Below, one piece after another: positions 63,940 through 64,000 of a DNA stretch of 64,000 nucleotides. Position 1 is the stretch's first letter. Each line of letters begins with the position of its first letter. The position numbers and the translations under genes are program-made. Source of the DNA: Ciona intestinalis (taxonomy: Eukaryota > Chordata > Ascidiacea > Phlebobranchia > Cionidae); assembly GCF_000224145.3 (NCBI RefSeq), contig NC_020172.2:3021557-3085556 (forward strand). The letters are read 5' to 3'. Under the pieces are notes generated by a model. The model had not been told where the DNA came from. It searched no databases and saw nothing but the letters and a program-made list of their open reading frames with translations.

Positions 63940-64000
63940 GCGCTGTGGCGTAGTGGTTAGCGCATCTGCCTGTAACCTAGAGATAACTGGATCAAGGCTA
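63940..64000 (+). mobile_element. SINE head, cut by window end
   Basis: GCGCTGTGGCGTAGTGGTTA with A and B boxes; located in the last intron of gene 6. Confidence 0.85.

Overview
The window is metazoan genomic DNA that looks like a sea squirt (Ciona-type tunicate) chromosome. Genes are split into many short exons with GT/AG introns. Introns and spacers are filled with a ~200-bp inverted-repeat MITE (about 36 whole or partial copies) and a tRNA-headed composite SINE (about 40 whole or partial copies). Both match what I recall of the Cimi-1 and Cics-1 families of Ciona intestinalis; I could not check this against a database. A shorter (ATT)n-tailed retroelement family is also present. One 50-N assembly gap lies at 19670-19719.

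Layout: (1) 17-14414 (+), the 3' part of a large type I membrane protein made of repeated SEA, EGF and FN3 modules, ending in a transmembrane helix and a proline-rich tail; 24 exons are visible. (2) 16525-39374 (+), a complete adhesion G-protein-coupled receptor of about 2,000 residues in 43 exons: signal peptide, novel N-terminal domain, 19 EGF repeats, 6 FN3 domains, a hormone-receptor-like cysteine segment, GAIN/GPS and seven-helix domain. (3) 40382-52274 (+), an Arg/Ser/Glu/Lys-rich, probably nuclear protein of 1,124 residues in 19 exons with a better-ordered C terminus that I could not name. (4) 53238-54860 (-), a four-helix PMP22/claudin-like membrane protein of 161 residues. (5) 57053-62941 (+), a secreted S1-family serine protease of 365 residues with an intact triad but unusual substrate pocket and activation site. 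(6) 63761-63904 (-), the last coding exon of a gene that runs out of the window.

No shared pathway is evident. Genes 1 and 2 are both phase-1-exon mosaics of extracellular modules and may share an ancestry of exon shuffling. Within the receptor, tandem duplication is recent: a three-exon EGF unit is duplicated together with its introns, and an FN3-FN3-FN3-EGF block is duplicated with near-identical exons but diverged introns.

The most interesting points are: a 33-nt duplication that creates a second in-frame 3' splice site exactly between the GPS and the first membrane helix of the receptor, where the tethered agonist lies; a GPS that lacks the His-Leu-Ser/Thr cleavage triplet; a similar in-frame duplicated splice acceptor in gene 1; the protease with Phe at the oxyanion-hole position; a 28-bp tandem array of CRE-like palindromes directly after the stop codon of gene 3; and several foldback elements that fit none of the common families. 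Two EGF exons beside the assembly gap carry frameshifts that look more like sequence error than gene death.

Exon boundaries were deduced by eye from splice consensus, reading phase and domain continuity. They are predictions.
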